A stretch of 64,000 bases of DNA from positions 2,666,001 through 2,730,000 of the forward strand of contig JAJTUP010000001.1 of NCBI GenBank assembly GCA_021399435.1. Reading direction: 5' to 3'. Below are positions 47,140-57,782 of the stretch, piece by piece. A model generated the notes under the pieces. The model worked only from the letters and a program-made list of their open reading frames with translations. It ran no database searches and had not been told where the DNA came from. Every line of letters starts with the position of its first letter. The first letter of the stretch is position 1. The DNA is from Diaporthe sp. PMI_573 (lineage: Eukaryota; Ascomycota; Sordariomycetes; Diaporthales; Diaporthaceae). The position numbers and the translations under genes were made by a program.

Positions 47140-49034
47140 TCGGCATCTCCACTGGAGGGAGCTTGTGATGTGCATTGGGCACACGACCAAGAGCGCAGAC
47201 GAGAACATGCAGGACTGGCCGCCTCAAATCGAAATCCGTGTCTACAGCACACAGCAGCTGTGCTCTCGCGAACTTCCTAGACGCCCACGACGCGCATCGC
47301 CAGGGCGTCGTAAGGTTGCAAGCATAACAAATGTCTTTGTCCGCGCCGTCCTCCCGAATGATGTTGAGGAGGATGTGATCAGCTTGGGTGCGCCATCTCG
47401 ATGTACCACTGCCTCGCGTCGCCTGAATGTGGATGGCAATCCCTGGGTCAGACAAGTTGCGTGACACGGACTGTGAACTCATCTCTCAGAGCTCGTCCTA
47501 ACAATCCACGAAGAGACCCTAGGAGCCTCAGTCCTGTGGCTCTCAGCCTTGAGGACGGTTTCGCGGCGCGGCTCGAATGTCTGATTCGGCCTGGGAAGGC
47601 AAAGAATTCAAGACCTCGGGAAGTCTGGCAGAAGTTAGCGTAGATCAGCGGCTTGCTCTCAGACTGTATCAACTTACAGTGTCCCTGATGGGAATCGCGC
47701 CATCTTGTTGGCCTCCCTTGAACTCGGCCAAAAGAGACGGCGGATGGTTTCTCCGAGCGAAGCGATCTGGGTTCGACTCATTTTCCATCTCGCTCTTCGA
47801 CCTGCGAAAAGAAACAAGGCTTCGGCCTCACGCAATGGGGTGCTCAATCAGAACTGAACTCCGCCTCAGACAGCGCCAGCGAGAGTGCCACCGACGAACC
47901 TCCGCCCTACCTCCGGCTCCAACCCACCCCCAAGACCAGCACAAAACTCATTGGACGCATCCCCACCCCTCAGGTTAATCCCGAGGTGCTCCTGCGCAGT
48001 GTGAGTAAGATCGCTGCAGCCTCATATACCGACCAATCCTGATGAGCACCTACGTTCAGGTCCTTCTCAACTTGCTCTCGCTCCTCATGCCGCAGGTAGC
48101 CGTAGTCCGCCAGCACCGCGGCGAACCTATGGCTGAGTCTTGCGGCCACCTTTGCATCCATCCCACCGCTGACGGGCCCCGGGGCCCGATTTGACGGTTT
48201 TACTGTCTTCCGTTTCCGGCCCGTTTCCTGCTCCACGAAGTTGTCTGTCACCCGGCACGCATTGACACCACATATATCCACCACAAAATTTCTCAGCAGC
48301 TGAGTGCCTTTCGGCGTGTGAGGAACCTCGGGGTGGAATTGAACGCCGTATATCGGGTGCGTATCGTGCGCAATGGCCGCGGGCTCGGAGTTCTCGGTCG
48401 TTGCTATTGTGTGGAAGCCTTCAGGGAGCTTGGCCAGCCTGTCACCGTGAGACATCCATGCTTTCATGGGGCCCTCGATGCAGTGGAAGAGGGGATCGAA
48501 GCGAGCATTCGTGATCTGTGCCGTGACCTCCGCTAGGGCGTACTCTCCGGGGACTCCGGCCACGACGTTGGTGCGGTCCAGTCGGTAGGCGAGCTCTGAG
48601 AGGCCATAGCCTATACCCAGGATCGGGATACCGAGATGTAGGTATGCCGGATCGAAGTGTGGTGCGCCGTCGTCGTAGACGGAGTATGGGCCTCCGCTGA
48701 GGATCAGCCCAGCAGGCTTGAACCTGAGCTCGGAGAGTCGGGTGGTGCAAGGGAGCAAGTCGGAGTAGACGTTGAGCTCTCGAAGACGGCGGATGATGCT
48801 GAACGCAGCCTGATCAGCACGGTGACGGCTCGATCGGAATATATTTCTAATCAGGGTCGAGGGACTTCGGATTGGACTCACAGGTGGGTATGTTGGCTCC
48901 TATGTTTTCGACTCGAGTTAGCAACTGGATCTGTGCTGTCCGGCCTGTGTGGATGGAGTTTCTTACCCAAAATCCAAGACCAGAATAGTTGGGTAGACCT
49001 CTTGAGGCTCTGCGATATTGTCCAATCTGGCCAT
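47140..49034 (-). pseudogene. GMP synthase (glutamine-hydrolysing) copy, decayed
   Basis: GMP synthase converts XMP to GMP using glutamine and ATP. The 5' part still splices: exon 49034-48967 (MARLDNIAEPQEVYPTILVL...), an 18-nt exon 48899-48882 coding SQHTH, exon 48798-48054, and an exon from 47991 to a stop at 47866, totalling 318 residues. The class I glutaminase domain is recognisable (LILSGGPYSVYDDGAPH, GVQFHPEVPHTPKG), but the nucleophile motif GICYG is GIGYG, so the catalytic Cys is lost. The ATP pyrophosphatase P-loop SGGVDST reads SGGMDAK. After HLGIN the frame drifts to a stop. Downstream, fragments in other frames match the missing C-terminus: GLRLLGSLRGLL near 47520, DPGIAIHI and ADHILLNIIRED near 47350-47440, LLCAVDTDFDL near 47240, and KLPPVEM near 47150. 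A functional paralogue presumably exists elsewhere. Confidence 0.82.
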
Positions 49035-49555
49035 TCTGGTGATGAGAGTTGTTTTGTGAGGCTGAGGGTGCTGCAAGAGTATGGTTGTCGGCGCGTCGTC
49101 TTAAGTTTGTACATCATGAAAACTCCATCACATCGAAAATGCATATGGACCCTTAGCGGGTCCAGCTGCAGGGACATGGGTCGACGATAAGGAGGGTGTG
49201 GTGGGTAGCCCCGGGGGGTACAGGTACCTAGGTACCTACCTAGGTAGATAGCTTCGGTGCAATTCCTAGGCATCCCAAAATACTGCGTAATGGGGGCGTG
49301 AGCTCACACAACAGAGGCAACAACCCCACCATTTCGAATCCAGTGACCATCTACAAACAACCATCCTCCAAGCTCTATTACTCCTCCGCAAGGATATCCA
49401 CATCCTATCCTACCACAGCCTACCGGAAGACAACACAGCACCCATCAACCCACTTCTAGCTTCGACCCAGCCGGCCCCGAAACAAATCCCATCGCCGACA
49501 AACCGCGAAACCTCCCAAACCGAACAATCACAGCACAGCAACAGCAAAAGCACAC
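49035..49555. promoter_or_regulatory. divergent region upstream of TMA17-like gene
   Basis: Between the GMP synthase relic and the next plus-strand gene. It contains a compact inverted/tandem TAGGTACC tract at 49216-49249. A C/A-rich, T-poor leader precedes the ATG at 49556. Confidence 0.45.
49216..49249. repeat. TAGGTACC palindromic repeat tract
   Basis: Overlapping copies of ACCTAGGTACCTACCTAGGT-type palindromes, seen directly. Related shorter words occur in several other intergenic stretches of the window. Confidence 0.7.
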
Positions 49556-50299
49556 ATGGCGACCCCACCACAGCCCCAAGACATAACAGCGCCAATAACC
49601 CCCGCGCGCTTCGCCGCCGCCCTCAAAGACCTCTCCGTGGCCTCCCTGCACCTAAAAGTCCTCGAGATCCGCAACAGCCTAGCCCACCTGGCGCACTCGA
49701 ACGCGCAGCTGCGGCCCTTCGCCGAGGGGACCGTCGCGGCGCTGGGCGGGTCCCCGGGCGAACCGGACTCCGACTGTGCGGATGCCATCCGCGAGAACGA
49801 GGCCGTCATACAGCGCATGCGGGGACGCGTCGAGCTCGTCCGCGCCGAGGTCGAGGAGAGGGGGCTCAGCTGGACGGAGTTTGAGGCTAAGGATGAGGTT
49901 GAGGATGATGAGCCTGGTCTTGTTGCGCCTGCGCCTGCGCCCGTGCCCGCTCCTGCTGCGGCTACGGCTGGGGTGCCTGGGGCGGCATCAGTGGGGGCGC
50001 CGGCTGTGAACGGTGTAAACGGCCATGCTGAGGTTGGCGCGGGATCCGGCGTGAACGGCGCTGCGCCGTCGAGGGGTAGTAACCCCTGGGAGGACGGTAC
50101 ATTCCAGACTGGCGTCATCAGGAACGGCGAGATACATGTGGACGCCATACCCAACCGGCAGGGAAACAGCGCGGCACCGACACAGACAAACGGCGCCGGC
50201 GCCGGCGGCGGGAGGCTGACGGACGAAGAGCTCCGTCGCAGGCTAGAGGAGCGCCTCGCGGAGGACAATGATGACGAGGACGGAGGTCTGCATTTGTGA
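49556..50299 (+). CDS. small conserved fungal protein, TMA17-like
   Basis: 247 residues in one exon from an ATG at the end of a purine/C-rich leader. The N-terminal 115 residues form a helical region (LKVLEIRNSLAHLAHSNAQLRPF, AIRENEAVIQRMRGRVELVRAEVEERG) that resembles yeast Tma17/Adc17, a proteasome ATPase assembly chaperone; this link is tentative. The middle (about 120-170) is Ala/Pro/Val-rich low complexity. The C-terminus has NPWEDGTFQTGVIRNGEIHVDAI and an acidic helical end (LTDEELRRRLEERLAEDNDDEDGG). Coding is supported by length, strong GC3 bias and conserved-looking ends. Confidence 0.6.
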   Translation: MATPPQPQDITAPITPARFAAALKDLSVASLHLKVLEIRNSLAHLAHSNAQLRPFAEGTVAALGGSPGEPDSDCADAIRENEAVIQRMRGRVELVRAEVEERGLSWTEFEAKDEVEDDEPGLVAPAPAPVPAPAAATAGVPGAASVGAPAVNGVNGHAEVGAGSGVNGAAPSRGSNPWEDGTFQTGVIRNGEIHVDAIPNRQGNSAAPTQTNGAGAGGGRLTDEELRRRLEERLAEDNDDEDGGLHL

Positions 50300-51101
50300 T
50301 GGCTGACAGGAATTGTTCCGAATGGATTTCTCTTCATGTTTACCAGTCATCAAGGAGCATCACAGGCGTTCACGGAAAAGCGGAAGAGACTACGGTTTGG
50401 CCCCGACAGCTAGGGGGCTGGAAGGAAAATGTCGCGTTCGATACCCGGACAATGAGATCAAGATACTACGATTACAACTCCTTGATCTAGACCTCGATTC
50501 TCGGTCCGCACTATCTGGAGTAAACTGCACTTGTCTGACATAGAGGGACCCAGTTTGCTTACAATAAGCAAATCTGGTGTTGAGAGAGTCAGTGGTCATC
50601 CTATCCCGAGAATGAACCACTCGAGTCGCCTTCGGGTAAGAATACGGATATCAATGCAGTTCGAGGAAGACTTTGTATTTGAGCTTTTGTCTCTCTCTCT
50701 CTCCTCCTTTCTTCCACCTCCCCTCTATTCTCCCCTCTCGTTCTGTTCCCGTTCATGACATCTACAGGTCATCTTTTCTCTCGCCAACCGAACCTCTGCC
50801 AGATCCTCGAGCTACTTCTAATCTCTGAGCGATGTAGCTCCTCGCCCCGTGCAGCCTGCTTCTCCCTCCGGAAAGACATGAATGCCCCACGACGCCTTGC
50901 AAAGTGATGTAAAACAGCCTTGCCATGCAGTACCAGCCATGCGGTAAAACGATGCAGAAATAAAGAACCCAGCCTCCAGCGACCGCAGAGACGGGGTTCA
51001 AATATGCACAATGGAAGCGAATAAAGGAAAAGACAAAATTTCAAAAAGGCCAAAACACCATAATGCAGGTAAATACTTCATGAGACTGTGCACCCAGGCG
51101 C
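50300..51101. other. convergent intergenic region
   Basis: Between two 3' ends. A CT microsatellite lies at 50688-50705. No coding region recognised. Confidence 0.55.
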
Positions 51102-52562
51102 CTAAGCCATAGCGAGTCCACTGTCGGCAGATGCGGTGGTGGGCTTGTCGTCCGATTCGGGCGAGATAGGCGCAGGGGATTGGTTTGCGGTGTTGGTGAT
51201 GTCGTCCAATGGGCCCTTGGACATCGGGCTCGGGGCCAATTTGGATGGGCGCAGGTTCTCGCTGTTGTCAGACTTCTTGCTGGCTAGGTCAGAGCTGGCG
51301 ATGGTCTGCAGCTTCGGCCTCTGCGAGGCGCGTCGCTCAAGCCGAGCTTGGTCCTCAGTGTCGGTCTCATCGTCGGCCTCGGAGCCAGCTTGCTCTACGG
51401 CCTTCTGTTTCGCCAGTCGCCTCTTCCTACGGCGCTCGTAGATGGTGTCGGACGACTCGGACCCCGTAGTGTTACTACGGCTCCTGGTGGAGCGTTGGCT
51501 CGGGATGCTGCTCATCGTAGAGGCCGTCTTTGTCCTGCGGCTGTTCGGCCTTGCCCCGGTGATGACGGTCAGCTCTGCCTCGGAGGGCTTCTCCCCCTTC
51601 CGGATCTTATCCTTAACGAGCTTCTCCCCCAGAGCCTTCCCGAGTCCGAGCTCCTCCTTGCTAGCAAGCGAAGCCTGCGTCTTGCGGCTGTTCACGCTTG
51701 TCTTGGACCCGCTCCTGCTCACTGGTACCTTGCCCTCCATGACCTTGGCCGGCGGAGGCGGCTGCAGCATCCATTGGAACTGTCCCTTCAGCGCGGGCCT
51801 GCTGCTGACGACTGGTGGGTGGTAGTCGTTGACGGGTGGGTTCCTCGGTGCACCGTAGTACTCGCCGTAGAACTGCTGTCGCTCCTCCTCGGTAATCTCG
51901 CGTTCGCGGCCTGTCCTGGTATCAAACAGCCTGCCAGCCGTATCACGACCTTTTGTTATTACCTCGCGAAGTCGTTGGCCGGCGCGGTTGTACATCTGAT
52001 GGCCCCACAGCTCCTCGTCCTCTCTCTGGTATCTCTTGTGATTCCATTCCAGGTCTGTCGAATCCGCCACCGACATGGACAGGGTTGTTCTCGCCTCGAG
52101 GTCGTCGGCAGCAACCACGGTAGGGCTTCCGGCGGTCTCATTACTTGGAAATGCTGCACTACTGCCGTTGGTGAGCCCTCGCTCCAACTGGGATCCGTCC
52201 ACCGTCGCAGCCGCGGGCCCGGCACTGTTAATTTTCCCATGGCTTTGATTTTTGCCGTTCGGTGTCTTTTTTGGCAGGCTGGGACCCATCCTGATGTCCT
52301 CCATCCAGTACTCGTTTGTGTGTTCGGGGTTTGGGTGTCTGTAGAGTCCGGGCTGTTCCATCTCCAAGCGCGCCTTCACGCCCCTTTCCCGCTCGGCCTC
52401 CTTGCGGGTCTCGCGACGGTGGCCGATCTTCCTGCATGGTGTGCACGCTATATAGTAGAACCACACGGAACGCAGGGCGGCTACGAGACCGCCATTGTGA
52501 TCGATGATGTGGTTGTCATCGTGGTCGGACATTTTGATGGTGACGACTTGGGTGGATGTCAT
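51102..52562 (-). CDS. conserved fungal protein of unknown function
   Basis: Single-exon gene of 486 residues from the ATG at 52562; another ATG follows ten codons later. The N-terminus has a short hydrophobic stretch with a Cys pair (LVAALRSVWFYYIACTPCRKIGHRRETRKEAERERG), followed by PGLYRHPNPEHTNEYWMEDIRMGPSLPKK. A second ordered block lies at about 165-240 (LEWNHKRYQREDEELWGHQMYN, REITEEERQQFYGEYYG). The remaining 240 residues are disordered and Ser/Lys-rich. I recognise the pattern as a recurring uncharacterised filamentous-fungal protein but know no function. The short hydrophobic segment with CTPC could be a membrane anchor or lipid-modified site. Confidence 0.7.
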   Translation of the reverse strand: MTSTQVVTIKMSDHDDNHIIDHNGGLVAALRSVWFYYIACTPCRKIGHRRETRKEAERERGVKARLEMEQPGLYRHPNPEHTNEYWMEDIRMGPSLPKKTPNGKNQSHGKINSAGPAAATVDGSQLERGLTNGSSAAFPSNETAGSPTVVAADDLEARTTLSMSVADSTDLEWNHKRYQREDEELWGHQMYNRAGQRLREVITKGRDTAGRLFDTRTGREREITEEERQQFYGEYYGAPRNPPVNDYHPPVVSSRPALKGQFQWMLQPPPPAKVMEGKVPVSRSGSKTSVNSRKTQASLASKEELGLGKALGEKLVKDKIRKGEKPSEAELTVITGARPNSRRTKTASTMSSIPSQRSTRSRSNTTGSESSDTIYERRRKRRLAKQKAVEQAGSEADDETDTEDQARLERRASQRPKLQTIASSDLASKKSDNSENLRPSKLAPSPMSKGPLDDITNTANQSPAPISPESDDKPTTASADSGLAMA

Positions 52563-55500
52563 GGGGGGTTGCGTAGAGTCGCGTGCCCCAAGTACGTGGT
52601 ACAAAGTACCTGTACGAGCACCGCAGAAGGCCTCGGGTGTCGTGGGTGTGAATGTTCCCAACCCCCCGCTGGAGCGGACCGGTTTGTGAAGAAAGTCGGG
52701 ACCAAAAGTGGTAGGGCATAGGGTTCAGTCAAACACGCATTGATGGCTCTCTGCAGGTTTTGGGTGAGGAAGGGCAGCGCGGGTACGCAGCATGGATGGC
52801 GTGCGTGCGAGCCTCGGAACGGAATGCGGGTGGCACAGGGGAGTAGTTGGAGTTGCTATAATACACTGTGGGGCTGGTCGCATAAGGGAGATGACGGTTT
52901 CAATGCTGCATAGGAGGAGGTGGATGGTTCCAGGAAAAGTTGAGTCAGGCCAAGAGGTGAGTAGGGCAACGAAATGGCGATGATCATGGATCGGCGGTAG
53001 ACAAACATGCGTCTTCCTATGTGTGAGAAGTCGCTGTCGCTGTCGCAGTCACCGTGGCCGCCAGTGTCACTCGTCGTTGGTGGCAACCGGGCAGTTGGGA
53101 AGGATCAATGGACCAGGAGACGAGCGGGATCACTCGAGATGGAGATTGGAATTGTTGGAAAAACGGAGGTCCGCCTGCACAAAAGTACCGCAGGTGCACG
53201 GGGAGGGGAGCGGAAAGTAAACAGTCGGATCCGGGAATCGGCCGGCTGGACTGTTGAGGTGAAATGCTGTGTCCTGTTGCTGATGAATTCCGTGTTTCGA
53301 AGTACGGGTTTCAAGAAATGCCGCTCGTGGTAAGGGAACAAGGCGTCGCAATCTCGTACGCTTGGCTTGTGGGTGAGTGGACGGTGAGCCTGGAAGCTCG
53401 GATCAGGAGACGAGAGAGGGAGGCAAATTGGTACGGGGTGAGGAGGCGGGCTTAGCAGGTTCGGAGGATGAGGAACAAGACCGAGCAGACGGCGCGCAGA
53501 GAGGGAGATAACAGCAGATAATAATAATAAAAAAGGGGGCAAGGGTATTAGGGAAAGAATAGCACCGAAAAGGACGGCCTTCTTTCGCCTCGGAGTTCTA
53601 GGCTAGGGGGCCCGACAGGGACTGGGTGCTTCAGAAAGATGGCAGCGAAAGAGAGGGGGGGGCCCGGATAAGAAAACGGAATGAGTGTTGAGGTGATGTA
53701 AGGTGAGGTCGGTCGGGCTCGGTCGGGCGAGTGGACAAGCCCAGGTGACGGCTTTGGATTGAGGGAATGAGACAGACCAGGTACCTGGGCAATAGGCAGG
53801 TATGTGGACAGATACGCCTGACAGGACACGGAGAATGAATGCGATTCTGGGCAAACAAAACCACGGGCCGGGAGTCCTGCTGCAAGTGTCCATCTCTGGG
53901 CTTTGGAGCCGTGGTCCCGTACGACACAAGCGAGCCGACGAAACCACATGCAGGCCGTACGCCGCAAGGCGCAGGCCGCAGACGGCAGACCGCCCCAAAA
54001 GATCTAGAGTCAAGGGTCCCAAAGGGGCAGGGGCAAGAAGAGGAGGAGGGGCAGAGGCGTACCCGCAACTGCCCGTCCCGACCGGCGCAAAACAGCGCTC
54101 TCACAATCTCATACATGCAGCGAGCATCCGGGATAAAAAAGACAATTGATTAGCAGTCAGGCAGTCAGGGCAGTCCAGTCGGTCCCACACGCGCATGAAG
54201 ACGGGACGAAACACTCCTCACCAGCCACTCACTGCGTCTCCTCTTTTCAGTGTGCTGAGTGCTCGCAACTGCAGGTGGGTGGAGGCGGCCATGCCCGTAA
54301 AAGCCCATCCGAGCTGCCGGGTCACCCCTCACCCCCTCCACCCTCCACCCTCCGCCCTCAACCAGCCCACCACACCTGCGCATGTGCAGCCCACCCACCC
54401 GCCCGTTGCTACAGTAGATACCGCCTCCGCCAGATTATACGCAGGTACTTGACAGTTGATACGCACATGATCTGACAGACTGCATATGTTTCAGATGCTG
54501 TCGATTGCAATTTAACTATCCTCACGCCTCCCAACGCTCATACCTGAAGCTGCTCTGCGCGTAGCCGTGTGTCTATCATGTGCTAGACTTTTCTACAGAC
54601 TACAACCTTCAGCTTGAGTGCAGGCACGTGCAAGGACATCCCCATCATTTCCACGCATCCCTCACACATTTCATTCCTGTAAAGTTCAGAGGCGTCCTCT
54701 TCGGTTGACAGATCCGGACAAGAACGCCGGGACATGCCACAAGGTGGTCAGAAGCCAAAAACCCCGCTGGCTTGCCATACGGCCGCGCCCGATGGCAACC
54801 CAACACACTAGGATCTGTAACAAACCTCTGCAGGCCCAAAGTGTCACATCGAAGCGTGGGACAGACAGCTGGCTAGGCCCAATGCGGGGACGTGAACCTT
54901 GGCTGCCTCCAATTGATTGTGATTTGCAGCGTGGTCCATCAATTGGACAACATCATTGTAACCATAGTAGCGCCGCATCCGCCGAACAGAACGAGGACAC
55001 CGACGACGCTTAGCCCCGTCACGAGAGTTCCCGCTGTTTCACTCCCGTCCAAAACCTAAAATCAGCTTCAGCTTCACATGACCTTGGGACCGCTGCAGGG
55101 TCGGTGCCGACTGGCCTCCTGGGCTGTCACTCGAGTGACAACGTAATCGGGAGGAGCGGACATCTGGGTCCCCCTCTAATGCAAACTGCAGTCTTGCCAA
55201 GGGGGTATCATCATTTGGCATGGTCAGCATGCATCAGTTACTATGCTAATCCCGGGCAGGGAACATCACGGATGATCATCCTTCATCAGAACCTTAGTTC
55301 TCGGGTGCGCGCAACGAGCATGTAGGATGACATTCTTGTTTTCCAGTCTGTTTGATCAGATGATGGCCATTAACCGACCCACTGACTACAACTATCTAAT
55401 TCATTTCCACTATGCTACACAAAGCCCCTTGAATGCCGAAATCTTACTGCTTGTGTCCTAGAAGAGAAACCACTTGTCCAAACCCTGCCCCACACAGTAG

Positions 55501-55808
55501 AGCGAGAAAGCGGACTCGAAAAACCAACCGCGGTCCAGTGAACAGGATTGGAAAAAGAGAAATGTCTGAATCCAGCCAAAGTTTGTATCCATACCATCCT
55601 TCGATCGGAGAACCTACCAATAAACAGCAGCCCAGAGAACTTGGTATCTCCTCCACCACGCCTAACGCCACCTGGTCGCGTGATAAACAAAGGCCCGCAG
55701 AGGCCCGCAACCCATAACCCAGGAAACCCCATATTGTACAAAGAAGCCGCCGGACGCCATTCTCGCCCGAGGATGCAATATCTAGCCGATGCGGGTGCCA
55801 TAGCCTTT
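52563..55808. other. 3.2 kb intergenic region
   Basis: Upstream of the unknown gene and 3' of rad21. It contains GGTACC words near 53778, a G-rich stretch near 53650, and a C-rich CACCC tract at 54320-54410. No coding region or RNA gene recognised. Confidence 0.5.
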
Positions 55809-57782
55809 CTAGGCCGACACGGGGACGGGCGCTGAGCCGGTCTCGATTGCCGGCTGCGGCTGGTTCGAAGCCTGAGCCTCGTTCGCCTCAGCCTCCTCAT
55901 CGATCTCGCCGCCAGCCTCGCGCTCTGCCCACGCACCCCAGAGGCCTCGCTTTCCTCTCACGCGGATGGCTCCGCCAAGAGAGCCATCCGGTTGCTCGAC
56001 TTTGATGGCGTCCTTAGTGGCAAGCACCAGGCACTCAAAGAACATCTTGGTCGCGTCTGCCTTGGTCGTCTTCTTCTCCGGCAAGAGCTCTTGAAAGACG
56101 ACAGATGACTTCTTGCGCTTCTCGGCGCTCGTGGCGGCCTCATCGCCAAACAGGTCACGCAGGATGTGCACGGCGTGCTTGGTGCCAATCGAGACCGGCC
56201 CGTTGTCCGCGGGATGCACAATTGGCGCTATTGTGTCGTCGAAGTTTGGCAGGGCAGATCCCTCGTCGTCATAGTTCGCCAAGCCGTCGTCGCCCTCTAT
56301 TTCGAGTATCGTACCGTCAGCCGCCACAGATTGGTTGCCGAGGTCCGTCGCGCCGACTGCGAACGGGTCGTCCTGGTCGATCTCGAGTCGTGGCGACTTG
56401 GACGTGCCTTGCTCGCCGTCCACATCCATATCTGCGATGCCGCTGTCCCGCTTCCTCTTCAGGTCGGTGGGCGCGCGGATCGCGTCCAAGGAAAGCAGAC
56501 CCTTCAGCTCTGGTGCCCAGGTCGCGCTCTGGCCATCCATCATGATATTTGAAACGAATCCGCCGTTCTTCTGCATCTCCATCAATGCCAGCAAGTAAGG
56601 GTCGCGAGGCAGGAACACCTGCGGCTTGAGGATGTTGTCGTGCTTGGACTGTTGCTCCTTGATGACAGCACCCGTGAGCATAGTTTGCTCGTCAGGTGCA
56701 ATGACCTTCCTCTTCTTGGACCTCTGAGGCGCGTTTCGCACCATTGCTGACTCCTCGTCGTCGTTCGGCTCGTACATGTCCGTGTTGTTGGCGTGCCGGC
56801 TGTATTCAATCTCAATTTCCTTGGCGAACTCCTCGTCAATGTCCGAGAGCGGTGACTCGGAGATTCGGGCTCGGGCCACCTCAGCTCCGCGCTCGTGCAT
56901 GGCAGACTGGTCTCCAAGGTCCAGTCGGAAATCATCGTCTCCCATCAAGATGTCTCCGTCATCATCGTGAATGCGCACTCCGTTGTCGCCAAAGCCGAGA
57001 GCAGTGGACTGGTCGTGGTCTCTATCCTTGGCAGGCTGAGGCAGGTCGAATTCACTGAATATGTCCTCCTCGACGCCCCGAGCAGCGGGGGCCTCACGAC
57101 CCATTTCCACGGTCATCCTGGTTGGGCCGTCGTCGATATCCATACCGAAGTCAAGATCCAGGTCCAGGTCATCCACATTGGCCAAAGCCAAACCGTCATC
57201 CTTCCCCAGTCCGTCCTGCAGAAACTGGCTGTTGTTGAAGTCCTCCTGCAAGTTGATATCCCTGTTGCTAACGCGACCTTTGCGGCCCAAGGGTTGAGAG
57301 CCAACATCAAGGTCTTGGGTGCTCAGGAGCAAGTCGACATCAGGGGCTGGAAGCAGGTCGAGATTGTCGTAAGGTGTAATACGATCAGGAAGCAGGAGAG
57401 ACTCCCGATTTGGTACCTGCAGGTTTGCAGGAATATCATTGTTTCCTGAGGAGCGGAAAGCCTATAATGATGTCAGCTAGGCACACTACGACAATCTCTT
57501 TAGCAACGATGCACTCACCATCTTGATTTTCATCAGGGCTTCATTGCAGTCGTCCAGCAGGTATCGCGCCTTGCGGCTGTAAATTCTGACGACGCCGAGG
57601 AGCAGCTGGCCGGTCAACCTCAGCGCCATGGGTGCCTGACTGGGTGTGATGATCTGCTCGACACTCTCGGTCAGGTTTGACTGCAAGATATGTTGCTTGG
57701 ACAGCTTGCGCTCTAGGTTGGCAGACAGCCAGACGCGGGCCAAGGGCCCGGTCTTCTGCAGGAGTGTCTCGGAATAGAACAT
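55809..57782 (-). CDS. rad21: cohesin kleisin subunit Rad21/Scc1/Mcd1
   Basis: Exons 57782-57519 and 57461-55809 join in phase 0 to 638 residues. The N-terminal Rad21/Rec8 domain (1-100) reads [45 protein letters not shown] and ALMKIKMAFR, and contacts the Smc3 head. The C-terminal winged helix (about 560-620: [35 protein letters not shown]) contacts Smc1. Between them is a long acidic region with [18 protein letters not shown]. The protein closes the cohesin ring that holds sister chromatids together and is cut by separase at anaphase. The order [10 protein letters not shown] and acidic central part favour mitotic Rad21 over meiotic Rec8. The intron splits the N-terminal domain after KIKM. 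Confidence 0.93.
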
